The translations under genes and the position numbers were made by a program. A stretch of 41,730 bases of DNA from Flavobacteriaceae bacterium. GTDB lineage: Bacteria > Bacteroidota > Bacteroidia > Flavobacteriales > Flavobacteriaceae. Positions 39,651 through 41,730 of the stretch are shown piece after piece (within the stretch, counting starts at the first letter, position 1; each line of letters opens with the position of its first letter). Where the stretch lies: the NCBI GenBank assembly GCA_002707745.1, contig PANU01000033.1, positions 1 through 41,730 of the forward strand, given 5' to 3'. The notes under the pieces are model-generated. The model made no database searches. It was not told the origin of the DNA and was given only the letters and a program-made list of their open reading frames with translations.

Positions 39651-41730
39651 ATGCAAAAATTCACCGAGGCAAAACTAGAAGAAGTTTTCACAGAGTTGCT
39701 GGCGCTGGAAGGCTATCCGCATACGTTTGGCACAACCTTGTCAAGGGATGAAGGCGAGGTTCTTATCGAGAAGGATTTGCGTGGGTATTTAAAGAAGAGG
39801 TATCAGGAACATAACATTACAGAGAGTGAGATTGATGCAGTATTGCTCAGATTAAAGCGTTTGCCATCGTCAGATTTGTATGAGAGTAACAAAGCCATAA
39901 TGCGCCTGTTAATGGATGGTTTTATCTTAAAACGGGAAGACCCAAAACAAAAAGACTTTTATGTAACCTTAATAGATTACAGAGGTTTACACGCTCATAG
40001 AATTTCAGACGAGATAGAAACAATTGCCGCAGAAGAAAAACCAAGTTATAGTGAGCCACAAAACAAATATCGCTTTGTTACTCAACTTAAAATAGTAGAG
40101 CACCATCCTCCGGGACGTATTCCGGATGGCATTTTATACATCAACGGCATCCCAGTTGTAGTGTTCGAGTTTAAAACCGCGATTGAAGAAAACTGTACCA
40201 TTCACGATGCATACATTCAAATCACCACCCGCTACAAACGTGATATCCCTGAGTTATTAAAGTATAATGCTTTTTGTGTGATTAGCGACGGAGTAAATAC
40301 AAAAGCAGGATCTTTATTCGCTTCGTATGAATTTTATTATGCCTGGCGCCGGGTGGCTGGATTGGCAAAAGATGTGGATGGCATAGATGCAATGCATACT
40401 TTGATTCAGGGAATGTTGCACCCTAATAGACTGCGGGACATTATCCGTAATTTTATTTATGTACCCGACAGCAGTAAAAAAGATGAAAAAATTGTGTGTC
40501 GCTATCCACAGTATTACGCCGCACGGGCATTGTATGAAAATATAATCAAAGCACAACGACCAGAGGGCGATGGGAAAGGAGGCACCTATTTTGGAGCAAC
40601 AGGATGCGGTAAGAGTTTTACAATGCTGTTTTTGGTGCGTTTACTTATGAAAAGTCTTCATTTTGAAAGTCCTACCATCGTTATGATCACAGACAGGACA
40701 GATCTGGACGATCAACTTTCCACACAATTCGAACAAGCGAAAAAGTATATAGGCGATAATACCATTAGTAGTGTAGAGAGTAGGGCAAAATTACGTGAGT
40801 ACCTGCAAGGCAGAGAAAGCGGCGGAGTATTTTTAACCACTATTCATAAATTTACAGAAGACACCCAGTTGCTTACAGAAAGAACAAATGTGATTTGTAT
40901 TTCAGATGAGGCACATCGAAGCCAGATAAATCTGGATCAAAAAATAACTGTGACAGAAAAAGGCGTTAAAAAAACCTATGGCTTTGCAAAGTACCTGCAC
41001 GACTCACTCCCCAATGCCACCTATGTTGGTTTTACGGGAACTCCCGTAGATGGTACCCTGGATGTATTTGGTGAAGTGGTGGATGCATACACCATGACCG
41101 AGTCTGTAAAAGATGAAATTACCGTACGCATTGTGTATGAAGGCAGGGCAGCAAAAGTAGCACTGCATAATAACGAACTCAAAAAAATTGAGGAATATTA
41201 TGAAGAAGCTGCACAAGCTGGTGCAAATGAATATCAGGTTGAAGAGAGTAAAAAGCAATCAGCAAGTATGAATGCCATCTTAGGCGATCCAGATAGACTT
41301 AAAGCCATCGCAAAAGATTTTGTGGCGCATTATGAAAACAGAGTTCAAGAAGGTGCAACGGTAAAAGGCAAAGCAATGTTTGTGTGTAGCAGTAGGGAGA
41401 TTGCATTTCAATTTTATAGTAATGTAATTGAGTTAAGACCCGAATGGACAACCATTAAAATTTCCGAAGAAGGAGCAGAACTCTCTGAAAAGGAAAAGAA
41501 AGAAATTAAACCCATGGAGCGTATCAAAATGATTATGACCCGTGGCAAGGATGACCCTAAGGAAATGTATGATTTGCTGGGTACAAAAGAGGATCGAAAA
41601 GAACTTGACAGGCAGTTTAAAAATGAAAAATCAAACTTCAAGATCGCCATTGTGGTAGATATGTGGCTCACGGGATTCGATGTGCCTTTCTTAGACAGCA
41701 TCTATATAGACAAACCCATACGCCAGCATA
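39651..41730 (+). CDS. hsdR: Type I restriction enzyme R subunit (3'-truncated by window)
   Basis: The first 693 residues of HsdR, the DNA-translocating nuclease of the type I complex. The N-terminal PD-(D/E)XK nuclease has PDGILYING (Asp159) and VFEFKTA (Glu173-x-Lys175). The superfamily 2 helicase motor has Walker A GATGCGKS (315-322), motif Ia region TDRTDLDDQL, DEAH (419-422) and motif III GFTGTP (~459). The gene is open to the last base of the window; full subunits are about 1000 residues. It starts three bases after the preceding nuclease-like gene. The base composition resembles hsdM and not the intervening cargo. No stop or frameshift in the visible part. Confidence 0.95.
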   Translation, partial: MQKFTEAKLEEVFTELLALEGYPHTFGTTLSRDEGEVLIEKDLRGYLKKRYQEHNITESEIDAVLLRLKRLPSSDLYESNKAIMRLLMDGFILKREDPKQKDFYVTLIDYRGLHAHRISDEIETIAAEEKPSYSEPQNKYRFVTQLKIVEHHPPGRIPDGILYINGIPVVVFEFKTAIEENCTIHDAYIQITTRYKRDIPELLKYNAFCVISDGVNTKAGSLFASYEFYYAWRRVAGLAKDVDGIDAMHTLIQGMLHPNRLRDIIRNFIYVPDSSKKDEKIVCRYPQYYAARALYENIIKAQRPEGDGKGGTYFGATGCGKSFTMLFLVRLLMKSLHFESPTIVMITDRTDLDDQLSTQFEQAKKYIGDNTISSVESRAKLREYLQGRESGGVFLTTIHKFTEDTQLLTERTNVICISDEAHRSQINLDQKITVTEKGVKKTYGFAKYLHDSLPNATYVGFTGTPVDGTLDVFGEVVDAYTMTESVKDEITVRIVYEGRAAKVALHNNELKKIEEYYEEAAQAGANEYQVEESKKQSASMNAILGDPDRLKAIAKDFVAHYENRVQEGATVKGKAMFVCSSREIAFQFYSNVIELRPEWTTIKISEEGAELSEKEKKEIKPMERIKMIMTRGKDDPKEMYDLLGTKEDRKELDRQFKNEKSNFKIAIVVDMWLTGFDVPFLDSIYIDKPIRQH

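Larger units (their letters stand above)
22881..41730. mobile_element. Putative genomic island (left end; right end outside window)
   Basis: The stretch from the tRNA remnant to the window end has no core genes I recognise. It is rich in hypotheticals, regulation and restriction-modification, and varies by eye in base composition (very AT-rich at 34.3-36.9 and 38.0-39.6 kb, more host-like in hsdM, hsdR and 36.97-38.0 kb). If the remnant is attR-like, the intact tRNA should lie beyond 41.7 kb on the minus strand. No integrase, transposase or conjugation gene is visible, so mobility is inferred, and the island could be composite. Confidence 0.4.

Noticed and set aside
22881-41730. CRISPR array, prophage or conjugation genes in the island
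   Set aside because: No regularly spaced repeats, no phage structural, integrase, relaxase or transfer genes were recognised in the visible part.

Overview
The window comes from an AT-rich member of the Bacteroidota, almost certainly a Flavobacteriaceae-type chromosome. The evidence is a gliding/type IX secretion block (gldJ divergent from porU-porV), a secreted protein with a type IX C-terminal sorting domain, Bacteroidota-style -7 promoter boxes (TAnnTTTG), and lipoproteins with the matching signal style. I cannot name a genus from sequence alone.

Region 1 (1-22.8 kb) looks like ordinary core chromosome. On the plus strand are a truncated ketoacyl-ACP synthase III, a small methyltransferase overlapping a family-2 glycosyltransferase, a periplasmic alkaline phosphatase, an MlaE/MlaF-like ABC pair, and a large FG-GAP/ASPIC protein carrying a type IX sorting tail. 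A 140-bp inverted-repeat terminator with dispersed-repeat copies inside it separates these from a long minus-strand series. In transcription order that series is porU, porV, cdd, pdhA, pdhC, an SDR gene, a SprT-like gene, manC and a DUF389 membrane protein. gldJ and murF run divergently from porU. PorU and PorV are the machinery that would process and attach the sorting-domain cargo at 5.1 kb.

Region 2 (22.84 kb to the window end) reads as an accessory island. It opens with the 3' end of a tRNA gene plus its terminator on the minus strand, which is what remains at one end when an element integrates into a tRNA 3' end. The intact tRNA and any integrase would then lie beyond the right edge of the window. 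The first half of the island carries an EcsC-like protein, small unknown genes, a 5'-nucleotidase-like HAD protein and a membrane protein. It also carries a proline-rich lipoprotein / TPR histidine kinase / response regulator cluster, several secreted or membrane unknowns (one with a J-domain HPD motif) and KTSC-like small proteins. Three 16-bp palindromes (consensus TTACGG-N4-CCGTAA) each sit exactly 21 nt upstream of a -7-like box. One of these promoters appears to drive only a short terminated RNA of about 65 nt. I propose these are targets of the local response regulator.

The second half of the island is a type I restriction-modification locus, hsdM-hsdS-[cargo]-hsdR. The roughly 5.3 kb between hsdS and hsdR holds a KTSC gene, a frameshifted KTSC-like gene, and a 714-aa SMC/ABC-like ATPase with an unusual P-loop. 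It also holds a PD-(D/E)XK-type protein, a DUF6998-like protein and a second PD-(D/E)XK-type nuclease. The position of the ATPase matches that of the PrrC anticodon nuclease in the classical prr locus, so this cargo is the best candidate for an undescribed defence module. hsdS itself carries a dispersed intergenic repeat translated in frame in the spacer between its two target-recognition domains. hsdR is cut by the window end.
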